From positions 868,001 to 932,000 of the forward strand of contig VWZX01007454.1 in the NCBI GenBank assembly GCA_013399015.1: 64,000 nt of DNA, in the 5' to 3' direction. Position 1 is the stretch's first letter; every line of letters begins with the position of its first letter. Of this stretch, positions 1-10,230 are shown one piece after another. The notes under the pieces were generated by a model. The model searched no databases and was not told the DNA's origin. It saw only the letters and a program-made list of their open reading frames with translations. The stretch is from Galbula dea. Lineage: Eukaryota > Chordata > Aves > Piciformes > Galbulidae. A program made the translations under genes and the position numbers.

Positions 1-440
1 GGCTTTTGACACTGGCTAAAAAGCTAAGTGTTTTAATTTATTTATTAACTAATTAATCTACGAAAGGCCTCCTCTTACTTTTTGCCTGGTTCCCCCCTAT
101 AAGCCGGCAAATGACCACGATCTGGTGTCGCGACGCCAGGAACCTCGCGGTGGTGCCTGCTGAAACCGCACCGCTCCAAATGGGACTCGCAGGACCGGGC
201 CCCAGCGCCGCCGCGCCGCCTCAGCCCCCGGCGGCCCTCGGGCCTTGGGGGGTGTTGACGGGGGGAGCTGGGGAAGTTTTTCATCCCCTCTTTATCAAGA
301 CCACGCTTCTATCGGGCAGCTCATTTAGAACGAGAGTATCAACTCATAATACTTGATCCGGATTACAGGAATCATTTGAGGAAATGCCTTTAAAGACCGG
401 TTAGGTTTTTTCGTCTTTGTGGTGTTGTTGGGATGTTATT

Positions 441-480
441 CCCCTCCCACCCCCGCCTTTCCTAGTGAACCGCGGGCGGT
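441..480. promoter_or_regulatory. GC box / CACCC-type cluster
   Basis: A C-rich run with CCTCCCACCCCCGCC lies at about 443-457 and a canonical GGGCGG lies at 474-479. Such motifs bind Sp/KLF zinc-finger factors, and they sit inside the CpG island. This is a sequence match only; occupancy is unknown. Confidence 0.4.
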
Positions 481-662
481 TGGGCTGTAGGGGGTGCAAG
501 AGCTCCACTGAAGGCCGCAGGGCCCATGTCAGAGCGAGCCTGGAACAGGCCTTCACTATCAGTGCCGAGACCGGCGGGGGTTCTCCTTACTCCGGTCCTG
601 TGAGAGGCCATCAAGTCAGCGTGGGTTGTGACAGTGTAAACTGCGGTCTTACACCCGAAGCT

Positions 663-668
663 GTAAGT
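663..668 (+). other. Candidate 5' splice site (GTAAGT)
   Basis: The sequence GCT|GTAAGTG near the end of the CpG island matches all six intronic positions of the vertebrate donor consensus, though the exonic side (GCT) is weak. If transcription is rightward, this would end a first exon and open a long first intron. A minus-strand GTAAGT also exists at 1058-1063, so the motif does not settle direction. Confidence 0.25.
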
Positions 669-990
669 GAAATCTCAGAAAAAGGAGCGAGTTTGTACTC
701 AGCCTGTGAGTCGTCCCCCCTCCAGAGCACAGCGTACCAAATCGGCAGGGTTGGCCCAGTCCATTGCGGGAGAGGGGTATCTGCCTGGACAGGAGTGACA
801 AACTGATTTCTTCCCCGAGAAAATGTATTCAAGGGACAAATGCAGTTTGTTAGCCATACAGGAATTAAAAGGGAGAGGGGAATAAGAGAGCAGTGTTCAT
901 GAGGATTTTCTTTGTCATTTTAATTCCTGCGACTATTTTCTCTTGTCTGGGGGATCCTGTGAATGATGTGGCAGTTTGGGGATAAAGGGG

Positions 991-1032
991 GGTTTTTTTG
1001 GTTGGTTGGTTTGGTTTGGTTTGGGGTTTTTT
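991..1032. repeat. GGTT/GGTTT simple repeat
   Basis: Imperfect tandem GGTT and GGTTT units run between G-rich and T-rich flanks. Similar G/T (or C/A) low-complexity runs recur at 1966-1984, 46159-46216 and 51998-52102. Confidence 0.7.
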
Positions 1033-1308
1033 GTGCTGTGTACTATCGTTACTATTCACTTACTTTTAAGCAGTAGTACATTTCACTTCTGAACTCAGTG
1101 TTTCCATATGCCACTTAAGAGGCTGCTCTGCTTAAGTGGTTGTCACTCAAATTAGTCCTATTGTTTTGTGATATATAAGTTGTCCTCTCTACAGCCTGGA
1201 TTAGTCAGTTCAATGGCAGTGACAAACATGCATTGTTTGTTGTTAGAGAGAGGAGTCTCACATGGGAAAACACATGTACATCCAGTCGGGACACATGCAT
1301 TTCCCACC

Positions 1309-1324
1309 AGAGAGAGAGAGAGAG
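1309..1324. repeat. (AG)8 dinucleotide repeat
   Basis: Eight perfect AG units, a small microsatellite. Confidence 0.85.
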
Positions 1325-3319
1325 TTTTAGCAAACTGGTATTTATTGCTTGTTCTTGCATGCATGTATGTGTGTTGGGTGTCTACAGCTTGACAACAGGA
1401 AATAAGGTATTGGAGAAATGTTCAGACACATAAAGATGTAGCTCTCAGAGGATTAACAGAGCTCCTCTGAAGCTAAAGTATGAACTGATTATTTATAGCT
1501 CTGAATTTTGTAACACTGAAATTAGAATTAAGCCTGAAAATAATAGAAACAAAAGGAAGGATCCGAATCTGTGCAGCCTGAGTTGGCAACGTTTAGAGGG
1601 AACTAAAGCCAGCGGAAGCTCTGTGAGGCACTTGAAAAAATCATTTTGTTCCCACAGAAGTGCAAAAGCATCAGGGGAGAAAATTAATTCAGTACTTGTA
1701 TTTGATACCAAATATTTAGGAAGAAAGTTAAGAAACATGTAAGGAAGACTTCAATTAAACATTTACCAAAATTTGTCTTCTTATAAGGGAACATAGTAGT
1801 AGGGAACATGTAGTAACTTTCTTAAATATTTTTGGTCTAAAAAAGACTGTTTGCACTGTGCCAACTTTAATGTTTGCTGTGCTATAAACTGTAATTTCTC
1901 CTTTGAAGTAAGTGAATTTCATAATGAGTGTCAATCCAGTCTACCTGGGTATAGAAAAGAAAAAAAACCCCAAACCCAAACCCAGCCAATTTCTCTTTGC
2001 TGTTATTCACAGAATCACTATTACTGACTTTATTCCAGAACAAAATCACAAATTATAAAGCCTGCCAAAAATTAGTTTACTGTAGGTAGACAGTGCTGGA
2101 AGAATTTTCTCTGCAAATCTGTACTGCCTCTTGAAAAATGAATTCCAAAGAATAAAAGTTTTTGCTATCAAAACAAAGGGGATCTTACTGTAACATTTTA
2201 AGAGGTTGAAAAACCTTTTGCATTAATTATTCTGTTATTTTTCCCACTGTAAATAGAATTGCATAAAACTGATAACCTAGGTGAATAGTCTGTATAAATT
2301 TTCCCCTGTACTTCAACACACTTCTTCAGTGTTTTTCTTTTTCAGAAACTTCCTTGTGTTGTCTACTTACAAATACTTGCAAAAAAAAAAAAAAGCCATG
2401 CATTTTAGTCTGGCATATTTTCATACACTAGAAAAGAAATTTTAAATGCTTTTTCTAAGGTCACTTTTATAAAGAAGAAATATCAAATCAGCCAAACAAG
2501 AAGGAAAGAAAATATTGTTACTTACACCATTTATTTGGGTTTTCAAAACTAAGAAGCACCACTGGAATTTCAAATATTTGTTTTCTTGATTATGAATCCA
2601 TTACAGAAGATATCATCCATTCCTAGATCTATAAGAAATTTGAACCTTTTATAGACATGAGCAGAAGGCAAAACTTGAAAAAAGGATAACGTTCTCAGGT
2701 CTGTCTGTTTAAATCAAGAGGACTGCTACAGTTGGAATTAGGGCTTTTACATGTATATGTTACCTGTGATGGTTTTATGGGGTGTTCTGCATTAGCTTAT
2801 ATAGCTGTAGTCTTTGTTTGATCAAGATTTTGTTTCCTGATTGTTTTTGCATACTTCTTTCAAATGCATGTTTATTACACCCCAGACTTTCATCTATCGT
2901 TTTTTCCTGGAAGTTGGAATTATTCCCAATGTGCAGAATTTCATCTGTAATTTTTTGTCAGAAGCTGCTATAAAGTACATTCTAATCTTATTTATTAAAA
3001 GCAGTTGTCACTTATGATAAAACTGTTTCTTGATAACACAGGCTTTTCTCTAGGAACTACTGATGTTAACAATGGCATTGATTTTTGAATAATAATAATA
3101 AAATAATTCAGAATGAATCATGAAGTTATGAATGATTTGCTTGATGAAAACAAAGCAAGATAGATTTTTTTTTTTAAACTTGCAACTTTTATTCTATTTT
3201 AAGGTGGTTTTGCTATGCATTGAGCTTTGAGCAGAAAGCATTAGGAGGACTTTTCATCCTGATTAAAGATTGACATGCATAACTCTTTGTGCACCGAAAT
3301 GAAAATATGCCCCTTAGAG

Positions 3320-3708
3320 CAATAGCCCTCGACCTTTAACAACTGGAGAGCCATTTAAAATCACAAAGAGGCCCACAAGTCAAAGATACAAAAATGCATG
3401 TGACAATTTTACTAAAAATTATGAATGAATGCATTAATCAGAAACAGGAAAATCCAAAGGCGCTCTGCAATTTGCGTCTCAAGGCAAAGTAATTGATTGG
3501 GTAGATTGTATGTTTTTACAAGAAGGAAAAAAGAAACTTTACGTACATCAATGGGAGGAAATGGTGAAAGATATCATCCAACAAGTTTGCAGAATAGCTG
3601 AAAAGAAACAGAACTGAGCCAGCATGTCATACGATTTCTCACTCAGACCCATGATAAAAGCTCTATACAGGCCTCTGAAGAATTAATTCCATAGGTTGAG
3701 TACCACTG
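3320..3708. mobile_element. Old nonautonomous hAT-type DNA transposon
   Basis: The right end, read on the minus strand, begins CAGTGGTACTCAACCT, one base from the hAT-Charlie style terminus CAGTGGTTCTCAACCT. The left end (3320-3335) differs from the same terminus at five positions, all transitions, as expected of an aged copy. The two ends agree with each other at 11 of 16 positions as inverted repeats. The interior (about 390 bp) has no transposase frame, so it would be a nonautonomous or deleted copy. The flanking 8-mers (CCTTAGAG, CCATTAAA) agree at only half their positions, so a target-site duplication is not proven. Confidence 0.55.
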
Positions 3709-3824
3709 CCATTAAATACCGTAGGTGCTGAGGTTGTTTTCATTTTCCTTTACTGTTCCTTTTGAAGTTACTCACTGTGTGAATATCAAGTAATGTTTTT
3801 AATAGTGTGGCGATAGACTCTGCT

Positions 3825-3889
3825 TTTCCATTGCTAAATGCAGATTTAAATGCAAATGCTCCAGCCTTTCCATTGCTAAATGCAGATTT
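3825..3889. repeat. 42-bp period direct duplication
   Basis: A 23-nt string beginning TTTCCATTGC occurs identically at 3825-3847 and 3867-3889, a period of 42 bp. The exact match suggests a recent local slippage or duplication event. Confidence 0.8.
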
Positions 3890-4070
3890 GATGGGAAGGA
3901 AAGGCAAAACTCCCATCTCTGATTATATTCAACAATCTAACCTGAAAATCACTGCGGTGTATTTTGCATTTGTCTGTACAATAAATTCCCATTTGATTTC
4001 CAGAATAAATCTGTGCAAAGGCAAGAACTGCAATAGCAATCCACTGTGGAAGGGAAATTCTTCCTGCGTA

Positions 4071-4088
4071 TGCTGCTGCTGCTGCTGC
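4071..4088. repeat. (TGC)6 trinucleotide run
   Basis: Six perfect TGC/CTG units, followed by an AGGCTGC remnant. It is short and likely neutral. Confidence 0.8.
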
Positions 4089-5847
4089 AGGCTGCTTCAC
4101 CAGGATGTCAGTTCTGAAGCACAGAGCCAAATTCAGCCTTGTGCTATGTCCTTTCAGACCCTTTTGAACTCGATGAGGCTATGGAGGCTAAGGAATTTGG
4201 TTTTCACTTATTATGAAGCTGTTTAATGCAAGATGTATGGCAAAGAAGTACCAGCTCTGAAATGTAAATGCTGAAAAATGGCATGACTCTGTTTAACTCC
4301 TTGTTACTTTTCAATGCTATGGACAAAAATTGGAGCTGACATTTCTCTTTGATCTGGTTTACCCATCTCGCTCTGCTGCTATCAGCAATGTGTGACAGCA
4401 GCAGACATTATCTAGGAAAGAGAGAATAGGGAAGAAAGAAATGCAATCCTCCCCATGGCCTTCATGGGAGAATAGTGAATTAAAGCCTGACACTACACTT
4501 TTAAGTGGACTTAAAAAACAATGCCCTTCTCCCAGCAACTGTATGTGCATGCCACAGTATTGGACAATACAGTCAGACGGAGTCATTTATTTGCAAAATT
4601 AATACAAATTTTAAAAAAAGGCAAAAAAGACAAGGCAAAACTGAAAAAGTGGAATACACTTGAACTCATACTGAAAAAAATGTGATGTTTTATTTCATTC
4701 TGTTTAGATTACGTAATACAGATCAGGATGCTTGTGTTGTCCATGTACGTGTCTTCCTTTTGGTCTCTGTAGCAGAGAAGGGCAGCAAGGGTAGCCAGAG
4801 GAATGGAGCAACTTGCATGTGAGTAAAGACACTCTTCCTTTCAGTTTTGAAAAGAGGTAGCTAAAAGGATTTATGGCAATTATGAGTAATTTGGTGAAGG
4901 TTGAACAAGAAGCAACTTTCAGTATTTCAGTACAAGGTTTGGAGGGCACCCAAAGAAGTTATCAGAAAGCAGATTTACACCACATGCGCAAAAAAGGATG
5001 TTATGGATTCTCTAACCAGTTGAGAAAAGAGAGAATACTCTCAAAGAATATGAGGCCAGTCATGCTAGAAACTGTCCAGCCTTTCATGCCTTTCTCTCTT
5101 AATTCTCTGCCAAGTGCCCACTACTGCTGTTGAATAGAAACAAAATTCTCTACCAACTGTGGCTGATCAATATGGTTGTTCTGATGTTCCCTTTGTGGTT
5201 TCAGCAGTTCCAGTATGGGTTACTCAAAAGTGTTTCCACCTCTAAGACTCAAATCCATCATGCTTTCTTGTGAGGGTCTACTTGTGTTAATAGTTTAAGA
5301 CAAAATGCAAAACACTTTTATCTTTACATTACACATTTAAATTTTTAAATGTTTGTTTGCATAAACATCCTGCTACTCTACCTTTGATCACCTCACAACT
5401 TTGGAGTGATTGGTGGTGCAGAACATTGCATCCCAAATACTGTATGTCACTCACCTGGTGCTGCTGTATTTTTTTTGCCTGTTATTCCCCAGTTTAATTT
5501 ACCTTATATTTAAAAGCATTTGAGACTATGAGCAGAACAAACAATACCTAGCATTTTAAATTATGGTTTCTTTATTATGCCATCATTTCTAGCAAGTTAG
5601 ACAGCCTGGTTTACTAAAGCTGAGCTTTCTGTTTGGTTTGTTGTTGAATCAAGGCACAAAAGGAGACAGCAAACTTCATCATCTTGTTGTAGTTGAATAC
5701 TGTAGCTTCCAGTGGCCTTTGTACTAAAGCACATGAAGAAGACTGAGGTACTCAGTACTTTCCTTGCCTCACTCCTTTACTGTAGCATTATCCTTCAGGA
5801 ATGCCAGGTCCCCAAGGCCATAGTGGAAAGCCTGGAGAAATAAAACC

Positions 5848-7150
5848 TTACCCTTGATGGAGGATCAACTCAGGGTACATTTAAAAAAACCTGGACATCA
5901 ACAAGTCTATAAGTCCCAGTAGGATGCACCCAGCAATACTGAGAGAGCTGTCTGATGTCATCGTGAGGCCATTTCTGATTATCTTTGAAAGGTGGTAGTG
6001 AGTGGAGGAGTTTCCCAACAACTGGAAGAAAGCAAATGCCATCCCTATCTTCAAGAACAACAGGAAAGAGTATCCAGAGAAGTACAGTGAGTCAGCCTCA
6101 CTGATAATGTGCAAAATGATGCAGAAATAATTCTGGAAAGTATTTTTGGACTTAGGGAGGACAAGAGGTGGTTGGAGTGGCTTTAGGAAAGGGAAATCCT
6201 GCTTGATCAATGCAATAGTTTTCTATAATTGGATGACTAATCTGGTGAGCAATCAAACAGCAGTGGCTGTTGCCTTGCCTTTAGTAAGGCTTTCAACGCT
6301 GTCGCCTGTGACTTCCTCATTGTCAAAGTGATGAATCACAGTTACATAAAAGGATAGTGAGGTGGATGGAAAGCAGTCTGAACTGTTCCACTTGAAGGGC
6401 TGGGGTCACAGGCATGAAGTCCAGCTGGAATCTCATCACTAGTTTGGTGCTCTAGAGGCTGATACTAGGGCCACTGTTGTCTAGCATCTTCACTAACGAT
6501 CAGGATGATGGGACAGAGCGCACCCTCAGCAGATTTGCATATGAGGAGTGGTTGATACATAAGATAGTTGCACTGCAAGTGTACTGAACAAATGGGATCT
6601 GTAGATATTGATGAAAAGGGCCAGCTGGAATCTCCACAGCTGAACAAGATAAATGCCAAGCCCCGCCCCTGGGGATAAGGAAACCCCAAATACCCACCTA
6701 AACAGGCTGGAGGCTGACTGACTGGAATGTGGCTTTGCAGAGAAAGCCCCGGGACTCCTGGTGGACACCAAGTGGAATGTGAGCCAGAAAAGTGCCCTTG
6801 CAGCAAAGGCAGCCAGCAGCAACCATTCTACATTGTGAAGAGCTTCACCAGCAGGTTGAGGGTGGTGATTCTTCTCCACAGCCATGCTGAGAGCACATCT
6901 GGAATGGTTCATTTGTACCTGGGCTGCCTAGTGCAAGAAAGACTTGATATGTAGGAACAAGGCCAGAGAAGGGCCACAAGATGCTGAAGGGATTGTAGAG
7001 AGGCTGAGAGAGCTGGAATCACTTCAGCTAGAGAAGGGAATGCTCAGAAGCAAATCTTACCAGTGTGTAACAGAAGAGAGCAAAGAAAGCAGAGCCAGAC
7101 TTTTCTGTATGGAAGTACATATTGAACTACAGCTGAAAAAATCAGGGGGG
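5848..7150 (+). mobile_element. CR1 LINE fragment, old, plus strand
   Basis: The sequence follows CR1 ORF2 in order. It opens with the region before the RT domain (GTCCCAGTAGGATGCACCCA, 5911-5930), then the fingers (a GKSCLI-like coding stretch near 6195), the palm region near 6480-6540 (equivalent of the ...NDLDDG... and LSRFAY segment) and the ORF2 C-terminal part near 6990-7110. The reading frame is broken by many stops and shifts, and the conserved aspartates of the RT active site cannot be read in one frame. The 3' untranslated tail with octamer repeats is absent. The high divergence implies an old insertion. It is not expected to encode a protein. Confidence 0.8.
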
Positions 7151-7549
7151 TGAACAGAGAGGTTAACAGCACTGGGGCTAAGTGTTTAAGTCTCAGTGCA
7201 TTAGTGAAAAAGATGCATTCATGGGGGATGGGAGGGAGGGAAGGACTTCTCGTCAAGAAGCACTGTATATAGATACAGTGTGGAGAGTTGCATCCTGAGA
7301 AGCAACTGATCCTTACAGTGGACTGTTTCAATGGCAAAGCTGAGACAAAAAAGGGAAGTATGCTCCTTGAATATGATAACAGGGAAGTAATGAATAAATA
7401 TGTAGGTGTATCCATGCACTCAATTTTAATATCCACATTTTAAAGGTTACCCAATATTGGAGAGAAGACCCACAGTGATTATTTGAGGCCCGGGAAGAGG
7501 TATTTTACTGCAAGAAATGTAAAGATCATTCTGCTTACTGTATTAAGAA

Positions 7550-7905
7550 TGTCAGAGGTGATTTGATCTCACTGTAAAAGTAATGTCAGGAGAGATAGTG
7601 TGGGATACTAAAGGCTCTTTAATCTAGTAGAGAGCGGCATAATTAGAACCAGTGGCTGGAGGCTGAGGTAAGGCAAAGCTCCATCTGAGAAATCAAGTGC
7701 TCAATTTTACAGGAGGTCTGAGAAGCCCTTGAAACAGATTACTGGGGCAAAATGGTGACTTTTTCTTCCTGTGGTGTCTTCAGCTCAGGACTGTATGTCT
7801 TTCTGGAAGATGTATTACTCCAAGCTGTTGTGCTGCATACAGTAAAACCAAGATGAAAGTCAGGCTTTTTATTTGTCAGGAGGTCAGTTTTGCTAGACAT
7901 GCCCT
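7550..7905 (+). mobile_element. Ancient amniote-type CR1 3' end
   Basis: The stretch follows the 3' part of CR1 subfamilies typical of turtles and crocodilians and found as old fossils in birds. It contains GAGGTGATTTGATC (7556-7569), GGCTCTTTAATCTAG and CCAGTGGCTGGAGGCTGA near 7612-7665, then a TGTCTTTCTGGAAGATGTATT-like segment near 7795, ending near an AGGAGGTCAG core (about 7880). It is in the same orientation as the preceding CR1 but from a different, older subfamily, so it is a separate insertion. No octamer tail is visible. Confidence 0.6.
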
Positions 7906-9044
7906 ACAGTGAGCTCTCTGCCACTGCAGCTGGTGAATGAAGCTCTCTGCCCTGTTACTGATGAAGTTCTTTTAAGATTAACTGGATGGTACAGCAAAAT
8001 CATTGCTTTTGGCCTTAAAAGCTGTGGTTTGCATTAGAATGAAAAAGCTCTTTACTATGTATTTCTAACCTTAACTGCTCTGCCCTGCTCTGCCCAAATA
8101 GCTGTAAGGCAACATCACAGACACCAGCTGTATGGCCTGATCTGGGTGTCTTGAAACAATAAGGGTTGTGTATATTAAATGTTAAATATATTCCAAATAC
8201 TGTATAAACTGAGTTTGGATACACAGAACTGAAGAAGCAGTGTATAATGCTTACATAAAGATGATAGAACTATTATGCTCTATCTAAAAATGAATCCATT
8301 TTAATGCAAGGTGTCAACAGGTTAATATTTTATAGCATAAAAACTGGTAGAGAATCCCTGCGTTCTGCTTACATTTTCATGAGCTCAGTAAACTGAAACA
8401 ATCTTAACAGTAAGGAAAAACAAGACTAAATTACAAGTTGCGGAGGCTATTGTCAGTTTTACAAATCCAACAATAGCCTGCAGGGTTCCAGGTTTGTTTC
8501 TAGCTGCTCAGGAAGCTTGTGTGATTTGCTCATGCATTTTTTTTCTTATACCCCAGAGCTGTGCATCTGCTGGAGTCTGGGATCTAATATTCTCTTTGAA
8601 CTTCCTGAGCATCCTAGTGCATGCTGTGATCCATAATTAGTGCATGCACACACACATACACACATACACACACTAGCAATATTAACTCCCAAATGTCAGA
8701 GGTTTTGCAGTGTCCAGCACCTGGTTTAGGTGAATACAACTCATGCTCTAACCTTGAGGTTGAAAGTTTGCATTTATGATTTGTATCCTTAGGGGGAAGG
8801 AAAATAGAAAATACAACTTTTTCTTTTTTAGGTGTGATGCTATGATACAATTTTCCAGAGGTGAAGAAGTACCTAGGAATTAGGAGGCAGTTGCAAATGA
8901 CACAGATACCTAAACCTCTTAAAGTTAAATTGGTGGTAAAAATAGAACTGCTAATGCCCCTGGAAGACCAAGATGCTCTTTTTGTCTGTTTGTTATGGGA
9001 GCAGTGCTAACATGTGTCAATATGTATTACTTCTGGGGGGAGAT
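7906..9044. other. Unique DNA with a short (CA) run, no gene seen
   Basis: No exon recognised. An interrupted CA microsatellite lies at 8646-8673. Confidence 0.6.
8646..8673. repeat. Interrupted (CA)n microsatellite
   Basis: CA units broken by two TA interruptions, about 28 bp. Confidence 0.85.
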
Positions 9045-9737
9045 CTTATCCTTCTTAAACTGAGGGGCCCAGAACTAGACACAGTGTTCCAGATGTGGCC
9101 TCACGAGGGTAGAGTAAAGGGGGGAAGAACCTTTCTTGACCTACTAATCACACCGCTTCTAATCCACCCCAGAATCCCATTGGCCCTTCTGGCCGCAAGA
9201 GCACACTGCTGGCTCATGGTTATGCTTCCATCCACCAGGACCCCCAGGTCTCTTTCCCCTTCACTGCTCTCCAACAGGTCAGTCCCCAAACCTGTACTGA
9301 TCCATGGGGTTGGTTTTTCCCATGTGCAAAGGTCGACACTTGGCCTTACTGAATCTCATTAAATTTCTCCCTGCCCAACTCTCCAGCCTGTCTAAGACTC
9401 GCTGAATGGCAGCNATGTCCACCTGATTATGTCCTCACAAAAGGCTATAATGTTGATCAAACATGACTTCCCCTTGTTATACCCACATTGACTGCTTCTA
9501 ATAACCCCCTTATCCTTGATATGCCTAGAGACAGAGTCAAGGATAAAGTGTTCCATCACCTTTCCAGGGATGGAGGTGAGGCTGACCAGTCTATAGTTAC
9601 CCGCCTTCTCCTTGCCCTTTTTGAAGGCTGGAGTGACCTTTGCCTTCCTCCGATCCCCAGGCACCTCTCCTGTCCCCCAGGACTTACCAAAGATGATGGA
9701 GAGTGGCCTGGCAATGACTTCTGCCAGCTCTCTCGAA
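9045..9737 (-). mobile_element. CR1 LINE fragment with internal deletion
   Basis: On the minus strand two CR1 ORF2 pieces can be read. The piece at 9101-9289 encodes an LGVLVD...MSQQCALAARRANGILG segment from the part after the RT domain. The piece at 9415-9664 encodes the RT fingers region (KVTPAFKKG, GNYR.VSLTS, GKVMEHFILD, KGKSCLI). The palm core that should lie between them, including both catalytic aspartate motifs, is missing, and the join falls at about 9413-9415 where the sequence carries an N. The 3' tail is absent. The two pieces are comparatively well preserved, so the copy is younger than the one at 5848. Confidence 0.85.
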
Positions 9738-9904
9738 TGTTTTATCTACAAACCTATCTGAAACAACTGGATAATACTCACCAAATTCAATGGTAAAGTC
9801 TCCATTTGCATGGGAAACTGAAGTCTTGAGGGGTCCCTGGTGCTCTATTGTGAGCACTTGATAGATTTCTTAGGGAAAAGCAACAAGAATAATTGCTTTC
9901 AATT

Positions 9905-10230
9905 AGAATCATAGAACCATTAAGGTTGGAAAAACCTCTAAGATCAAGTCCAACCGTCAAGCCAACACCACCATGCCCACTGTGTCACCTATACACGTGC
10001 CATGTCTGCATGTTCTGTGAACATGTCCAGGGATGGCGTCTCCACCACTTCCTTGGGCAGCCAGTTCCAGTGCTCAGCCACACTTTCAGTGAAAAAATTA
10101 TTCCTAATACTAACCTGAACCCCAACATGAGGCCATTTCTTCTTGTCCTGTTGCTAGTTACTTGGGAGGAGAGACTGACCCCCACTTTGCCACAGCTTCC
10201 TTTTGGTAGTTGTAGAGAGCACTCTGTTTT
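9905..10230 (-). mobile_element. CR1 LINE 3' end, 5'-truncated
   Basis: Minus strand. It contains the standard CR1 3' segment: a single octamer remnant (AATCATAGAACC) at the low-coordinate end, then the GGTTGGAAAAACCT, GGATGGCGTCTCCACCACTT and GAGGCCATTTCTTCTTGTCCT blocks. It stops at TAGTTGTAGAGAG near 10219. This 5' truncation is typical of CR1 insertion. It is separated from the 9045-9737 copy by about 170 bp of unrelated sequence, so it is probably an independent insertion. Confidence 0.9.

Larger units (their letters stand above)
95..790. promoter_or_regulatory. CpG island, probable promoter/first-exon region
   Basis: This is the only strongly CpG-dense stretch in the window. CpG is especially frequent at 100-270 (GCCGCCGCGCCGCC-like runs) and stays common to about 780; CpG is scarce after 800. 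GC content falls sharply on both sides: positions 1-60 and everything after 840 are AT-rich. In vertebrates an unmethylated island of this size usually marks a promoter. No TATA box is convincing, which fits a dispersed CpG-island promoter. Reading frames through it (for example 417-806 on the plus strand) are open but their products are not recognisable; GC-rich DNA leaves frames open by chance. Transcription could run rightward, with the rest of the window as a long first intron, or leftward out of the window. Confidence 0.75.
791..3319. other. AT-rich unique DNA, no gene seen
   Basis: No frame of convincing coding character is present. The stretch holds a GGTT/GGTTT run (991-1032), an (AG)8 run (1309-1324), a CCCAAA-type run (about 1966-1984) and a 14-nt poly(A) (2381-2394). 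It could be the beginning of an intron or flanking intergenic DNA. Confidence 0.6.
3709..5847. other. Unique AT-rich DNA, no gene seen
   Basis: No recognisable exon. It holds a 42-bp tandem duplication (3825-3889) and a short (TGC)6 run (4071-4088). The longest frames are unremarkable in composition. Confidence 0.6.

Noticed and set aside
417..806. 129-codon plus-strand frame in the CpG island as a protein
   Set aside because: GC-rich DNA leaves frames open by chance, the residues match nothing recognisable and the composition is that of the island.
3807..4226. 139-codon plus-strand frame with a (TGC) run encoding polycysteine
   Set aside because: The polycysteine comes from the TGC repeat; the frame includes the 42-bp duplication and has no recognisable motif.
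9101..9664. Host gene encoded by the open frames on the minus strand
   Set aside because: The frames are CR1 ORF2 pieces joined by a deletion.
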